From Streptomyces sp. TS71-3 (GTDB lineage Bacteria > Actinomycetota > Actinomycetes > Streptomycetales > Streptomycetaceae): 64,000 bases of DNA. Below the pieces are notes generated by a model. That model saw nothing but the letters and a program-made list of their open reading frames with translations, was not told the DNA's origin and made no database searches. Shown in pieces: positions 43,935 through 52,236 of this stretch (positions are counted from its first letter, which is position 1; each line of letters begins with the position of its first letter). A program made the translations under genes and the position numbers. Where the stretch lies: positions 2,542,001 through 2,606,000 of the forward strand of contig NZ_BNEL01000001.1 of the NCBI RefSeq assembly GCF_018327685.1, read 5' to 3'.

Positions 43935-44963
43935 ATGCGAGTCGGAGTGCTCACCGGGGGCGGCGACTGCCCTGGGCTCAACGCGGTGATCCGGGGCATC
44001 GTCCGCAGGGGCGTGCAGGAGTACGACTGGCAGTTCGTGGGCATCGTGGACGGCTGGCGCGGTGCGCTGGAGGACGTCACCGTCCCCCTGGACGTGCCGA
44101 GCGTGCGGGGCATCCTCACGCACGGCGGCACCATCCTCGGAGCCTCCCGCACCAACCCGCTCCGCACCGAGGACGGCATCGCGCGGATCAAGCGCACCCT
44201 CGACGTCCGCGGCATCGACGCGCTGGTGGTGGTCGGCGGCGAGGACACCCTCGGGGTGGCGCAGCGGCTCGCCGACGAGGGCGTCCGGCTGGTGGGGGTG
44301 CCCAAGACCATCGACAACGACGTCGGCGGCACCGACTACACGTTCGGGTTCGACACCGCCGTCAGCATCGCCACCGAGGCCATCGACCGCCTGCACACCA
44401 CCGCCGCCTCGCACCGCCGGGCGCTGGTGGTGGAGGTGATGGGCCGGCACTCCGGGTGGATCGCGGTGCACGCGGGCGTGGCCGGCGGTGCCAGCGCCAT
44501 CCTGATCCCGGAGCGCGCCTTCGACGTGGAGCAGGTGTGCGGCTGGGTCCTCAGCCGCTTCCAGCTCCGCCGCGCGCCGGTCATCGTGGTCGCGGAGGGC
44601 GCGGTTCCGGAGGCCGGGCAGCTCGTGGTCAGGGACGAATCCCGGGACGAGTACGGCCACGTCCGGCTCTCCGGCATCGGCGACTGGCTGGCCGACGAGA
44701 TCGAACGGCGCACCGGCAAGCAGGCCCGCACCACGGTGCTCGGCCACGTGCAGCGCGGCGGCACCCCGACGGCGAACGACCGCTGGCTGGCCACCCGCTT
44801 CGGGCTCCAGGCGGTCGCGGCGGTGTGGGACGGCGACTTCGGCACGATGACGGCGGTGCGCGGCACGGACATCGTCCGCGTACCGCTCAGGGAGGCACTG
44901 GCCACGGCCAAACGGGTGCCGCTGGAACTGTACGAGGAGTTCGACGTGTTCTTCGGAACGTAG
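43935..44963 (+). CDS. pfkA: 6-phosphofructokinase with PPi-type residues
   Basis: A 342-residue phosphofructokinase. The fold motifs are GVLTGGGDCPGLNAVIRG, VPKTIDNDVGGTDYTFGFDT, EVMGRHSGWIA and VLGHVQRGGTPTANDR. At the two positions that set the phosphoryl donor it has Asp104 (GGEDT) and Lys124 (PKTIDND). ATP enzymes normally have Gly104, and the Asp/Lys pair is the known pattern of pyrophosphate-dependent PFKs such as that of Amycolatopsis methanolica. It may thus work reversibly with PPi. It catalyses fructose 6-phosphate to fructose 1,6-bisphosphate in glycolysis. Confidence 0.93.
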   Translation: MRVGVLTGGGDCPGLNAVIRGIVRRGVQEYDWQFVGIVDGWRGALEDVTVPLDVPSVRGILTHGGTILGASRTNPLRTEDGIARIKRTLDVRGIDALVVVGGEDTLGVAQRLADEGVRLVGVPKTIDNDVGGTDYTFGFDTAVSIATEAIDRLHTTAASHRRALVVEVMGRHSGWIAVHAGVAGGASAILIPERAFDVEQVCGWVLSRFQLRRAPVIVVAEGAVPEAGQLVVRDESRDEYGHVRLSGIGDWLADEIERRTGKQARTTVLGHVQRGGTPTANDRWLATRFGLQAVAAVWDGDFGTMTAVRGTDIVRVPLREALATAKRVPLELYEEFDVFFGT

Positions 44964-45432
44964 GCGCGTCCGCGGGTCGGCCGACTGCCGGGGCGCGCCT
45001 TCTCCGTGACGTGACCGTTGGGTCGTCGCCGTAGCTCGCGCCCACGCGGCGGAGCCTCCCCCACTGCCTCAAGGGCGTGGGAGGTACCCCCAGGACGCGG
45101 TCCCGCGCCCCTTGAGGGCACTGGCGGCACTCAGTTGTAAGGCCGCGCCCCGCAAGGGGCGCGGGGAACTGCGCGACCAGCCACGACGAGACCGTCAGGT
45201 CGTCACCGTCCCGAGGGGGCTGGTTCTGTCGTTTCCGGACCATCGGCGGGTGGGTAGTTGCTCGCGCCCACGCGGCGGAGCCTCCCCCACTGCCTCAAGG
45301 GCGTGGGAGGTACCCCCAGGACACAGTCCCGCGCCCCATGATGGAACCGGGGTACCCAGCCTGTAAGGCTCCCCCGACAGGGGCGCTTTTCCGGCCCAAG
45401 CCCTCCGCGGGAACCCGTGGTGGGATGGACCC
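44964..45432. repeat. Repeats A and B with 78-bp duplication
   Basis: Two near-identical 78-bp copies (45034-45111 and 45260-45337, 226 bp apart) each carry a minus-orientation repeat B (45056-45092, 45282-45318). Repeat A in minus orientation lies between them at 45155-45180. No gene is supported. Confidence 0.75.
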
Positions 45433-46362
45433 GTGGAGCTGAGAGAGATGCGGGCGTTCGTCGTCGTCGCCGAAGAGGGCGGGCTTTCCAGGGCGGCACG
45501 GCGGCTGCACGTCAGCCAGCCCGCCCTGTCCCAGACGATGAGCGCCCTGGAACGGGAGCTGGGCGTCCAGCTCCTGGTGCGCAGCAGCACCGGGGTGAAG
45601 GCCACCGACGCCGGAATGACCCTGCTCGCCGAGGCCCGCGCGGTGCTCGCCCGCTACGACCAGGCGCTCTCCGCCGTCGCCCGGCACACCGCGGCGGGCG
45701 GTGGCGTCCTGCGCCTCGGGATCCCCCTGGAACTCCCCGGCGACCTGCTCTCCCGCCCCCTCGCCGAACTCGCCGCCGCCTACCCGGCCACCCGGGTGCA
45801 GGTCAGCCACATGTCGACGTCGGTGCAGTTCGAGTCGCTGCGCCGCGGGGACATCGACGTCGGCCTGGTCCGGGAGCACCCCGTGGGCCAGGACCTGGAC
45901 GCCGTCCTCGTCGTCGAGGAGCACCTCGGGGTGCTGCTCGCCGCCGAGCAGGCCGCACGGACCGCCGGCCCGGACGGCGTCGCGCTCGACGCCCTCGCCG
46001 GCCTCAACTGGGTCGGCTTCCCCCGCTCCGGCAGCCCCGCCTGGTACGACGAGTTGACCGCGATCCTGCGCAGCCACGGCCTGGACCTGGGCCCGGCCGC
46101 CGCCGAGGGCCAGGAGCTGATCGCCGAAGTGAAGTTCGCGGCGGTCACCGGAGGCGACGCGTTCGCGCTGGCGCCGCCCGAGTGGTCCCAGCAGCTTCCC
46201 GAGAACGTCGTCTGGTCCCCGCTGGCCGGCCACCCGCTGGTCCGGCGCACCTGGGCGGTCTGGCCGGCCAGCTCCCACCGCCGCGACCTCGCCCGCTTCG
46301 TCCTCGCTCTCGACGAGCAGGGCCCCCGGCGCACCCCCCGCGACCCGGTGCCGGTGGGCTGA
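45433..46362 (+). CDS. LysR-family transcriptional regulator
   Basis: A 309-residue LTTR. The N-terminal helix-turn-helix (AARRLHVSQPALSQTMSALE) is followed by the periplasmic-binding-protein-like effector domain (about 90-300). GTG 45433 is the start. Downstream, on the same strand, is a broken SDR gene with a palindromic LTTR-type box between, so the SDR is the likely target. The effector is unknown. Confidence 0.9.
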   Translation: MELREMRAFVVVAEEGGLSRAARRLHVSQPALSQTMSALERELGVQLLVRSSTGVKATDAGMTLLAEARAVLARYDQALSAVARHTAAGGGVLRLGIPLELPGDLLSRPLAELAAAYPATRVQVSHMSTSVQFESLRRGDIDVGLVREHPVGQDLDAVLVVEEHLGVLLAAEQAARTAGPDGVALDALAGLNWVGFPRSGSPAWYDELTAILRSHGLDLGPAAAEGQELIAEVKFAAVTGGDAFALAPPEWSQQLPENVVWSPLAGHPLVRRTWAVWPASSHRRDLARFVLALDEQGPRRTPRDPVPVG

Positions 46363-46391
46363 CCTGGCCAGAGGGCGGAAGGCCGGAACCG

Positions 46392-46408
46392 CTTATGGCG
46401 GCCATAAG
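46392..46408. promoter_or_regulatory. LTTR-type palindromic box
   Basis: CTTATGGCGGCCATAAG is a perfect 7-bp inverted repeat around CGG that contains the T-N11-A layout of LysR boxes. It lies 30 bases after the LysR gene and 114 bases before the SDR start. Confidence 0.65.
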
Positions 46409-46521
46409 AGGCCAGTCACGCCGGACGGGAAACCCCGCGACCCCCTCACCGCTTACACCCACGCGGCCGGCACGGGAGCCGGCCGCAAGTACTGATTCAC
46501 GTAACCGAATGTGGGTGAACC

Positions 46522-47266
46522 ATGACATCCGAACTCTCCGGAACCTCGGCTCTGGTGACCGGCGCCACCAGCGGCATCGGCCGCGCCACGGCCCTCGCGC
46601 TGGCCGCGCAGGGCGCGCGTGGTGGTCTCGGGCCGCGACGGGATCCGCGGGAAGGAAGTGGTCGAGGAGATCAGGGCGCAGGGCGGCCAGGCCGACTTCC
46701 TCGCGGCCGACCTGCGTGACGAGGCCTCCGCCCGTGACCTGGCGCGACGCGCCAAGGGCCTGGTCGGCGAGGTGGACGTGCTGGTCAACAACGCAGGCAT
46801 GTTCCCCTTCGGCTCGACCGAGGAGACCACCGAGCCCGATTTCGACGCGGTGTACGCGCTCAATGTGAAGGTGCCGTACTTCCTCGTCGCCGAGCTGGCC
46901 CCGGACATGGCGCGGCGCGGCCACGGCACGATCGTCAACATCAGCACGATGGTCGCCGAGTACGGCGCCAACGGGATGGGCCTGTACGGGTCGAGCAAGG
47001 CCGCGCTGGTCCTGCTCACCAAGTCCTGGGCCGCCGAGTACGGGCCGAAGGGCGTCCGGGTGAACGTGGTCAGCCCCGGCCCCACCCGTACCGAGGGCAC
47101 CGCGGTCATGGGCGACGCCCTGGACCAGCTCGCCGCCACCACCCCGGCCGGCCACCCCGCCGCCCCGCGGGAGATCGCCGACGCGATCGTGTTCCTCGCC
47201 TCGGACAGGGCGAGCTTCGTGCACGGCGCGGTACTGCCGGTGGACGGCGGCCGGATCGCCGTCTGA
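46522..47266 (+). pseudogene. SDR oxidoreductase with frameshift
   Basis: The first frame gives MTSELSGTSALVTGATSGIG (TGxxxGxG cofactor loop) up to LAAQGAR. The second frame, from 46619, gives VVVSGRDG and the rest, with NNAG, catalytic Ser in VNISTM, YGSSK (Tyr and Lys) and the terminal VDGG. They join if one GC dinucleotide is restored in the run GCGCGCG (46613-46619), so a 2-base loss has split an otherwise intact gene of about 249 codons. It could be a real mutation, slippage-based switching or an assembly error. Confidence 0.82.
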
Positions 47267-47297
47267 CCAGGGGCCAGGGACCTGGGATCCGGGGCCT

Positions 47298-47332
47298 GGG
47301 ATCCGGGACCCGGGACCAGAGTCCCGGATCCC
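47298..47332. terminator. Hairpin between converging SDR and kinase genes
   Basis: GGGATCCGGGAC pairs perfectly with GTCCCGGATCCC (12 bp) around an 11-base loop, within a tract of CTGGGATCCGGG near-repeats (47280-47340). Confidence 0.7.
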
Positions 47333-47360
47333 GGCCCCCGGCCGTGTCAGGCCGGCAACC

Positions 47361-49550
47361 TCAGGCCCGCAACCTCCACAGATACGAGCCCCTGGACGTG
47401 CCGACGACCACCCTGCCGTCCGGGCTGAGCGCCACCTGCTCGCTCTTCTTCCCGCCCTCGCCGATCGTCCTGGTGACGCGGTGCGAGCGCGGGTTCCACA
47501 GCCGGATGGAGTTGTCGTCGTAGCAGACGGCGAGGGTGCCGTCGCCGCCGAACCCCAGCCCGAGCGGGAGCGTGCCCGCGTGCCGGAGGCCGACCGGCCG
47601 CCGGCGCACGGCCGGCAGGTTCCAGAGGTGGACGGTCTCGTCCCGTGTGCCGATGCCGGCCAGGACCGACCCGTCCGCGCTGACCGCCAGCTTCCGCAGA
47701 CCGCTGGCGGCCCGGCCGACGGCGGTGGTGCGGCCCGTCGCCGTGGACAGCGCACGCAGGGTGCCGTCGCCGCAGCCGACCACGAGGGTCCTCCCGTCCG
47801 GCGTGAGGACCGAGCACGTGGTCGCCTCCTCGGCGGGCGAGGTGACGCGCCAGGCCTCCGGGGAGCCCCCGCCCGTGGTGTGCCACACCTGCACCTGGCC
47901 GTCGCCGACGCCGTACACCCTCCCGCCGTCCGGGGAGACCGCGAGGCCGATCAGGCTGTTCGCGCTCCTGGGCGCGGCCACGAACGTCCGCCCGAGATCG
48001 CCCCACACGTGGACGGTGCCGTGCACGTCGGCGACCGCCAGCACGCGGCTGTCCCCGCTGAACGCCGGGGCGCAGTTCGAGGACGCCTGCGCCTCCCGGA
48101 ACCGCACGACCCGTTCGCCCGTGCTCGGGTTCCAGACCTGGACGGACGCCTCGCAGCCGCCGGCCAGTTGCCTGCCGTCCGGGCTGAACGCCGTGTTCAG
48201 GACGTACTCGCCGCCCGCGGACAGCGGGACGCCGTCCTGCCCGGCGGCCGTCTTCAGCGCGAGGGGCACGCCGATCGCGGTGGCCGCGGCCACCGCACCG
48301 AGCGCGACCAGCGCCCGCCGGCGGGTCGTCGCGGGACGCGTGCGGAGCACGGCGGGACTTCGGGGCCCGGCTCCGGTCCCCGCCGCGACCGGCGGGGGAG
48401 GCGCCGCGGCGCCCGGCGGCCCGTACGGCGCGCCCTGCTGAGGCCGGGGCCGGGGCCGGGGCGGCGCGGAAACCGTCGCCTGCGCGTGGACCGCCCGCCC
48501 ACCCGCGCGCGCCGGGGTGACGGCCGGATCGGCGGCGGGATCGACAGCCGGATCGGCCACCGGGTCGACGGCCGTAGTGGTGGCCGTGGCGACGGCCACC
48601 GCCGGCACCCGCCCCCGCTCCACACCCGTGCCCGATCCGCCCGGGGCCGGCCCGCCCTCCGGCCCGACCCCGTTGCCCGGCCTCACCCCGCCGTCCGCGA
48701 GGGCCCCCAGCACCTGGGCCACGGCCGGCCGGTCGCGCGGGTCCTTCGCCAGGCACGCGGCGACCAGCGGGCGCAGCCCGTGTGCGGCGGGCACCCGGCG
48801 GAGGTCGGGCTCCTCGGTGGTGATCCGGTGCATCACGTTCATCAGCGACGTGGCCTCGAACGGCGCCGTGCCGCTGGCCGCGAAGGCCAGCACACCGCCC
48901 AGCGAGAACACGTCGCTCTCGGCTCCCACGGGCCGCGCGTGCAGCTGCTCGGGCGACATGAACAGGAAGGTGCCGAGGACGGCGCCCGCCGTGGTCATCG
49001 CGTCACCGGTGCTGGTGCTGGTGCCGGTGCCGGTGCCGGTGCCGCTGCCGGAGCCGGTCGCGGTTCCGGTGGCGCGGGCGATGCCGAAGTCGATGATGCG
49101 CGGCCCGTCGTGGGCGAGCAGCACGTTGCCGGGCTTGAGGTCGCGGTGCACCACGCCGCACGCGTGGATCGCGGCCAGGCCCTCGGCGAGCCCGGCGCCC
49201 AGGGTGCGCAACGCGTCGGGGGACAGCGGGCCGTCCTTCTCGACGGCGTCGTCCAGGGAGGGCCCGGCGACGTACGCGGTGACCATCCACGGCGGGTCGG
49301 CCACCGGGTCCGCGTCGACCACCGGCGCCGTGTGGAAGCCGCCCACCCGCCGCGCCGCCTCGATCTCCCGGGCGAACCGCGCCCGGAACTGCGGGTCCCC
49401 GGCGTACTCGGATCTGATCACCTTCACGGCGACGGGCCGCCCGCCCGCCGACCTGCCGAAATACACCACACCCATGCCGCCCGCACCGAGCCGGCCCGTC
49501 AGCCGGTAGCCGCCGATCCGGTCGGGATCGCCTGGCTGGAGGGGATCCAT
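47361..49550 (-). CDS. Ser/Thr protein kinase with WD40-like repeats
   Basis: A 729-residue receptor-like kinase. The P-loop is GRLGAGGMGVVYFG (20-33), Lys43, HRDLKPGN (135-142) and DFG (154-156). The activation segment carries a low-complexity insert (about 161-183, G/T/S only) before GTFLFMSPEQ. A Pro/Ala linker and transmembrane helix (412-434) lead to an extracytoplasmic sensor of about seven WD40/PQQ-like repeats (SPDGRQLAGGCEASVQVWNP and others). The kinase is cytosolic, the repeats outside. Its targets are unknown. Start ATG 49550 is fixed by the conserved MDPLQPGDPDRIGGYRL. Confidence 0.92.
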   Translation of the reverse strand: MDPLQPGDPDRIGGYRLTGRLGAGGMGVVYFGRSAGGRPVAVKVIRSEYAGDPQFRARFAREIEAARRVGGFHTAPVVDADPVADPPWMVTAYVAGPSLDDAVEKDGPLSPDALRTLGAGLAEGLAAIHACGVVHRDLKPGNVLLAHDGPRIIDFGIARATGTATGSGSGTGTGTGTSTSTGDAMTTAGAVLGTFLFMSPEQLHARPVGAESDVFSLGGVLAFAASGTAPFEATSLMNVMHRITTEEPDLRRVPAAHGLRPLVAACLAKDPRDRPAVAQVLGALADGGVRPGNGVGPEGGPAPGGSGTGVERGRVPAVAVATATTTAVDPVADPAVDPAADPAVTPARAGGRAVHAQATVSAPPRPRPRPQQGAPYGPPGAAAPPPPVAAGTGAGPRSPAVLRTRPATTRRRALVALGAVAAATAIGVPLALKTAAGQDGVPLSAGGEYVLNTAFSPDGRQLAGGCEASVQVWNPSTGERVVRFREAQASSNCAPAFSGDSRVLAVADVHGTVHVWGDLGRTFVAAPRSANSLIGLAVSPDGGRVYGVGDGQVQVWHTTGGGSPEAWRVTSPAEEATTCSVLTPDGRTLVVGCGDGTLRALSTATGRTTAVGRAASGLRKLAVSADGSVLAGIGTRDETVHLWNLPAVRRRPVGLRHAGTLPLGLGFGGDGTLAVCYDDNSIRLWNPRSHRVTRTIGEGGKKSEQVALSPDGRVVVGTSRGSYLWRLRA

Positions 49551-49975
49551 GTGCTTTCGTTCACCGCCCCGTGAGACCTCCGCCGGACCTTTCCGGCCGC
49601 GCGATGGTAGCCCCAGGTCAATCGCCCCGTGAGGGGCGCCCCCGGAGGGGCGCGGGGCTCGTTGGTGTAGGGCTCCGCCGCATGGGCGAGAGCAACCGAG
49701 ACGAAACCGACGGAACGTCACCGTCGTGGAGTAAGTGGAGTAAGTGGAGTAAGTGGAGTAAGGGGAGTAAGGGGTCGTCACCGTTCCGAAGTACGGATCT
49801 GCACCGTTCCGAAGTACGGATCCGAACCGTCCCGAAGGAACGGTTCGTCACCATCCTGGAGGAGCTTTCTCCATGTCTTCTACCCCCACGTCGGAGCCGT
49901 ACGCCGCGCCCGCACACCCGCGTACGCCGGCGTACACCACGCCCCGCGCAGCCGGCCCCCCGGGGGCAAGCGAAC
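49551..49975. repeat. Gap with 9-bp and 21-bp tandem repeats
   Basis: Upstream of the kinase lie four exact GTGGAGTAA units plus a GGGGAGTAA (49726-49770). Then come two copies of a 21-bp unit, CACCGTTCCGAAGTACGGATC (49779-49799, 49802-49822; quoted as 20 or fewer: CACCGTTCCGAAGTACGGAT), and a degenerate third. A GGGGCGCGGGGCTCGTTG fragment of the dispersed repeat lies at about 49648. No gene is supported. Confidence 0.7.
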
Positions 49976-50012
49976 GGGGCGGTGAGGGCCCCTGCAATGC
50001 CCTCACCGCCCC
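49976..50012. terminator. Terminator hairpin of the M4 protease gene
   Basis: GGGGCGGTGAGGGC (49976-49989) pairs perfectly with GCCCTCACCGCCCC (49999-50012) around nine bases, just past the minus-strand stop. Confidence 0.85.
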
Positions 50013-50023
50013 GCAGCGATGCC

Positions 50024-51769
50024 TCAGCCGTTGGAGGCGGTGACGTTCACCGCCGCCCACGCCTTGTCGACGGTGTTGTACTCGGTGCCGCCCTGGCCGT
50101 AGAGGTCGGCGGCGGCCTGGAGGGTCGCCGTGCGGGCGTCGTGGAAGTCGGTGGTGGAGACCATGTACCGGGTCAGGGCCTGGTAGAAGATCGCCGTCGC
50201 CTTGGTCCGCCCGATGCCCGTGACCGTGGAGCCGTCGAACGTCGCGGAGTTGTACTGGACGCCGTTGATGGTCTTGCTCCCGCTGCCCTCGGCCAGCAGG
50301 TAGTACGCGTGCGAGGAGACGCCGGAGCCCGCGTGCACCTCGGTGTTCGGGGCGTTCGTGCTCCAGTAGTCGACCGCGCCTTCGAGCTTGTCCAGCGACG
50401 GGTGGTCGAGCCGGCGCAGGAAGCCCTGTGCGAGGCCGAGCTGCTCGCCCATGAGGTAGTTCGGCGGGTCGGCGGGGTTGTTCGTGGTGAACTCCACGTT
50501 GCTGCCGAAGATGTCGGCCAGCGACTCGTTGAGGGAGCCGGGCTCGCCGACGAACGTGCCCTGGAGTTTGGCCGTGGACGCCACCACGCCGTGCGTCAGC
50601 TCGTGGCCGGTGACGTCGAGCTGGGTGAGGGGCTTGGTGAACGTCTGCCCGTCGCCGTCGCCGTAGATCATGCACCAGCAGTCGTCGGACCAGCCGGCGT
50701 TGCCGTAGTTCTGCCCGTAGTGGACGGCGCCCTGGGGGCCGACGCCGTCATTCCGGATGCCGTTGCGGCCGAACGTGTTCTTGTAGAAGTCGAACGTCTT
50801 GGTCAGCCCGTACGTGGCGTCCACGCCGGCGGTGTTGGTGTCGGACGTGGTGCCGTTGCCCCACTTGTTGTCCGTGTCGCTCATCACGGTCGCGTCGACG
50901 AACGGGTCCGCCAGGAACTGGTTCTTGTCGCTCCTGATCTCCGTCTGGCCGCGCGTGGTGTCGACGAGGGTGTACTTGGACGCCGCGGTCTGCGTGGTGT
51001 TGAGCGTGACCGTGCCGCTGTACATGGAGGCGCCGCTGCCCACCGCGGGCGTGGGGAACTTGACGGCCGGGCCCTTGACCTTCGGCGTCGAGGTCTGCCC
51101 CGTCAGGGACGGGTTGGCGCGCTCACCGCGCTCCTTGAGCTTCTGCTGCACCGCGGGCGAGATGAACTCGTCCAGGTTGCTGACGTTGCTGAGCACGCTG
51201 CCCGTGGCCGCGTCGACGACCACCGAGTGGGAGGCGGTCACGTCGCTGCCGGCGGTGACCGTGGACCGGTAGGCGAGGACGCTCTTGCCGTCCTGCACGT
51301 TCACGAAGAGCTGGGGGGCCTCGGAGGCCCCCTTCTTCACGGCCGAGGCGGCCTTGGCCCGCGCCTGCTTCACTGTCAGCTTCGCGGCGACGGACGGCAC
51401 CGAGACCGTCGTGTCCGCGGCACGCGTCACGCCGAGGTACTTCGACCCCGAGGTGAGGTGGACAACGATGTCGGCACCGGCGACGGGCAGTCCGCGGTAC
51501 GTCTGCGAGAAGCGGACGTGCTGCTTGCCGCTCTGGTCGACCATGACGTCCGTGGCGACGAGGCCGCTGTGTCTGGACAGCCCGGTCTCGGTCGCGTGCG
51601 CGAACGCCGCGGCACTGGCGGCGTCGGCGACCGCCGCGCGGGAGGCCGAGGCCTGGGTGCTGGTGCTGTGGGGAGCCGGGCTCGCCATCGCCGTCGCCGT
51701 GATCGAGGCGGAGGCCGCGGTCACGATGGTCACCGCGATGGCGAGCTTGGATATCAAGGGAGCACGCAT
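50024..51769 (-). CDS. Secreted M4 (thermolysin-family) metalloprotease
   Basis: A 581-residue pre-pro-enzyme. A signal peptide (about 1-30, ISKLAIAVTIVTAASASITA) is followed by an FTP/PepSY pro-region (about 45-250). The catalytic domain has zinc motif HELTH (VTGHELTHGVV) and the third ligand Glu in GSLNESLADIFG. The C-terminal M4 domain ends GTEYNTVDKAWAAVNVTASNG (part: VDKAWAAVNV). It is exported and matured by autoprocessing in known relatives. An I36-type inhibitor gene, whose founding member SMPI blocks M4 enzymes, lies about 3 kb away. Confidence 0.95.
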   Translation of the reverse strand: MRAPLISKLAIAVTIVTAASASITATAMASPAPHSTSTQASASRAAVADAASAAAFAHATETGLSRHSGLVATDVMVDQSGKQHVRFSQTYRGLPVAGADIVVHLTSGSKYLGVTRAADTTVSVPSVAAKLTVKQARAKAASAVKKGASEAPQLFVNVQDGKSVLAYRSTVTAGSDVTASHSVVVDAATGSVLSNVSNLDEFISPAVQQKLKERGERANPSLTGQTSTPKVKGPAVKFPTPAVGSGASMYSGTVTLNTTQTAASKYTLVDTTRGQTEIRSDKNQFLADPFVDATVMSDTDNKWGNGTTSDTNTAGVDATYGLTKTFDFYKNTFGRNGIRNDGVGPQGAVHYGQNYGNAGWSDDCWCMIYGDGDGQTFTKPLTQLDVTGHELTHGVVASTAKLQGTFVGEPGSLNESLADIFGSNVEFTTNNPADPPNYLMGEQLGLAQGFLRRLDHPSLDKLEGAVDYWSTNAPNTEVHAGSGVSSHAYYLLAEGSGSKTINGVQYNSATFDGSTVTGIGRTKATAIFYQALTRYMVSTTDFHDARTATLQAAADLYGQGGTEYNTVDKAWAAVNVTASNG

Positions 51770-51949
51770 GTGGGGGTTTCGTCCTTCCTGACACGTCTCG
51801 ACAAGACCCCCACGGGTTGGCGGGGGCCTTGGCGAGATCATGACACGGTGAACGTTTCCTGCGAAGTCTTGGAAAGTTAAAGAACTTTTCGGGGCCGCGG
51901 AGGCGGGGAGATACTTCCGGCCTTTCTTGTGAAGGCCCCATTGCGCAAC
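51770..51949 (-). promoter_or_regulatory. Upstream region of the M4 protease gene
   Basis: Unusually AT-rich patch (about 51850-51945) for this window, including AAAGTTAAAGAACTTTTC, which contains the inverted GAAAAGTTC/AAGAACTTTTC-like halves. It probably holds the protease promoter. No coding potential. Confidence 0.45.
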
Positions 51950-51977
51950 GGCGGGCCCCCAGGTAGGAGGGCCCGCC
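51950..51977. terminator. Terminator of the XRE-DUF397 operon
   Basis: GGCGGGCCC (51950-51958) pairs with GGGCCCGCC (51969-51977) around ten bases, eight bases past the DUF397 stop on the minus strand. Confidence 0.75.
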
Positions 51978-51984
51978 GGACAGT

Positions 51985-52236
51985 TCAGCCGTCGCTACGG
52001 GTGGCGAACGGGAGGAAGTTCTCCCAGGCCGTGGGGGCGAGGGCCAGGCTGGGGCCCTGCGTGTTCTTGGAGTCGCGGATGTGGACGGCGGTGGGGCAGC
52101 TGGCTATTTCGAGGCAGTCGCCGGAACCGCTGCTGCTGTACGTCGACTTGTGCCAGGTGAGGGCGACCTCCACGCAGTCGTCGCCCGAGCTGCTGCTGTA
52201 GCTGCTCTTGAACCAGGCCAGTGCTTCCGAACTCAT
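51985..52236 (-). CDS. DUF397 protein with doubled motif
   Basis: An 83-residue protein with two successive copies of the DUF397 core: WFKSSYSSSSGDDCVEVA and WHKSTYSSSGSGDCLEIA, followed by the usual VHIRDSKNTQGPSLALAP and WENFL end. DUF397 proteins typically come right after XRE/DUF5753 regulators, as WhiJ-type pairs in Streptomyces development, and may modulate them. The ATG overlaps the XRE stop by four bases (ATGA), giving translational coupling. Confidence 0.92.
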   Translation of the reverse strand: MSSEALAWFKSSYSSSSGDDCVEVALTWHKSTYSSSGSGDCLEIASCPTAVHIRDSKNTQGPSLALAPTAWENFLPFATRSDG

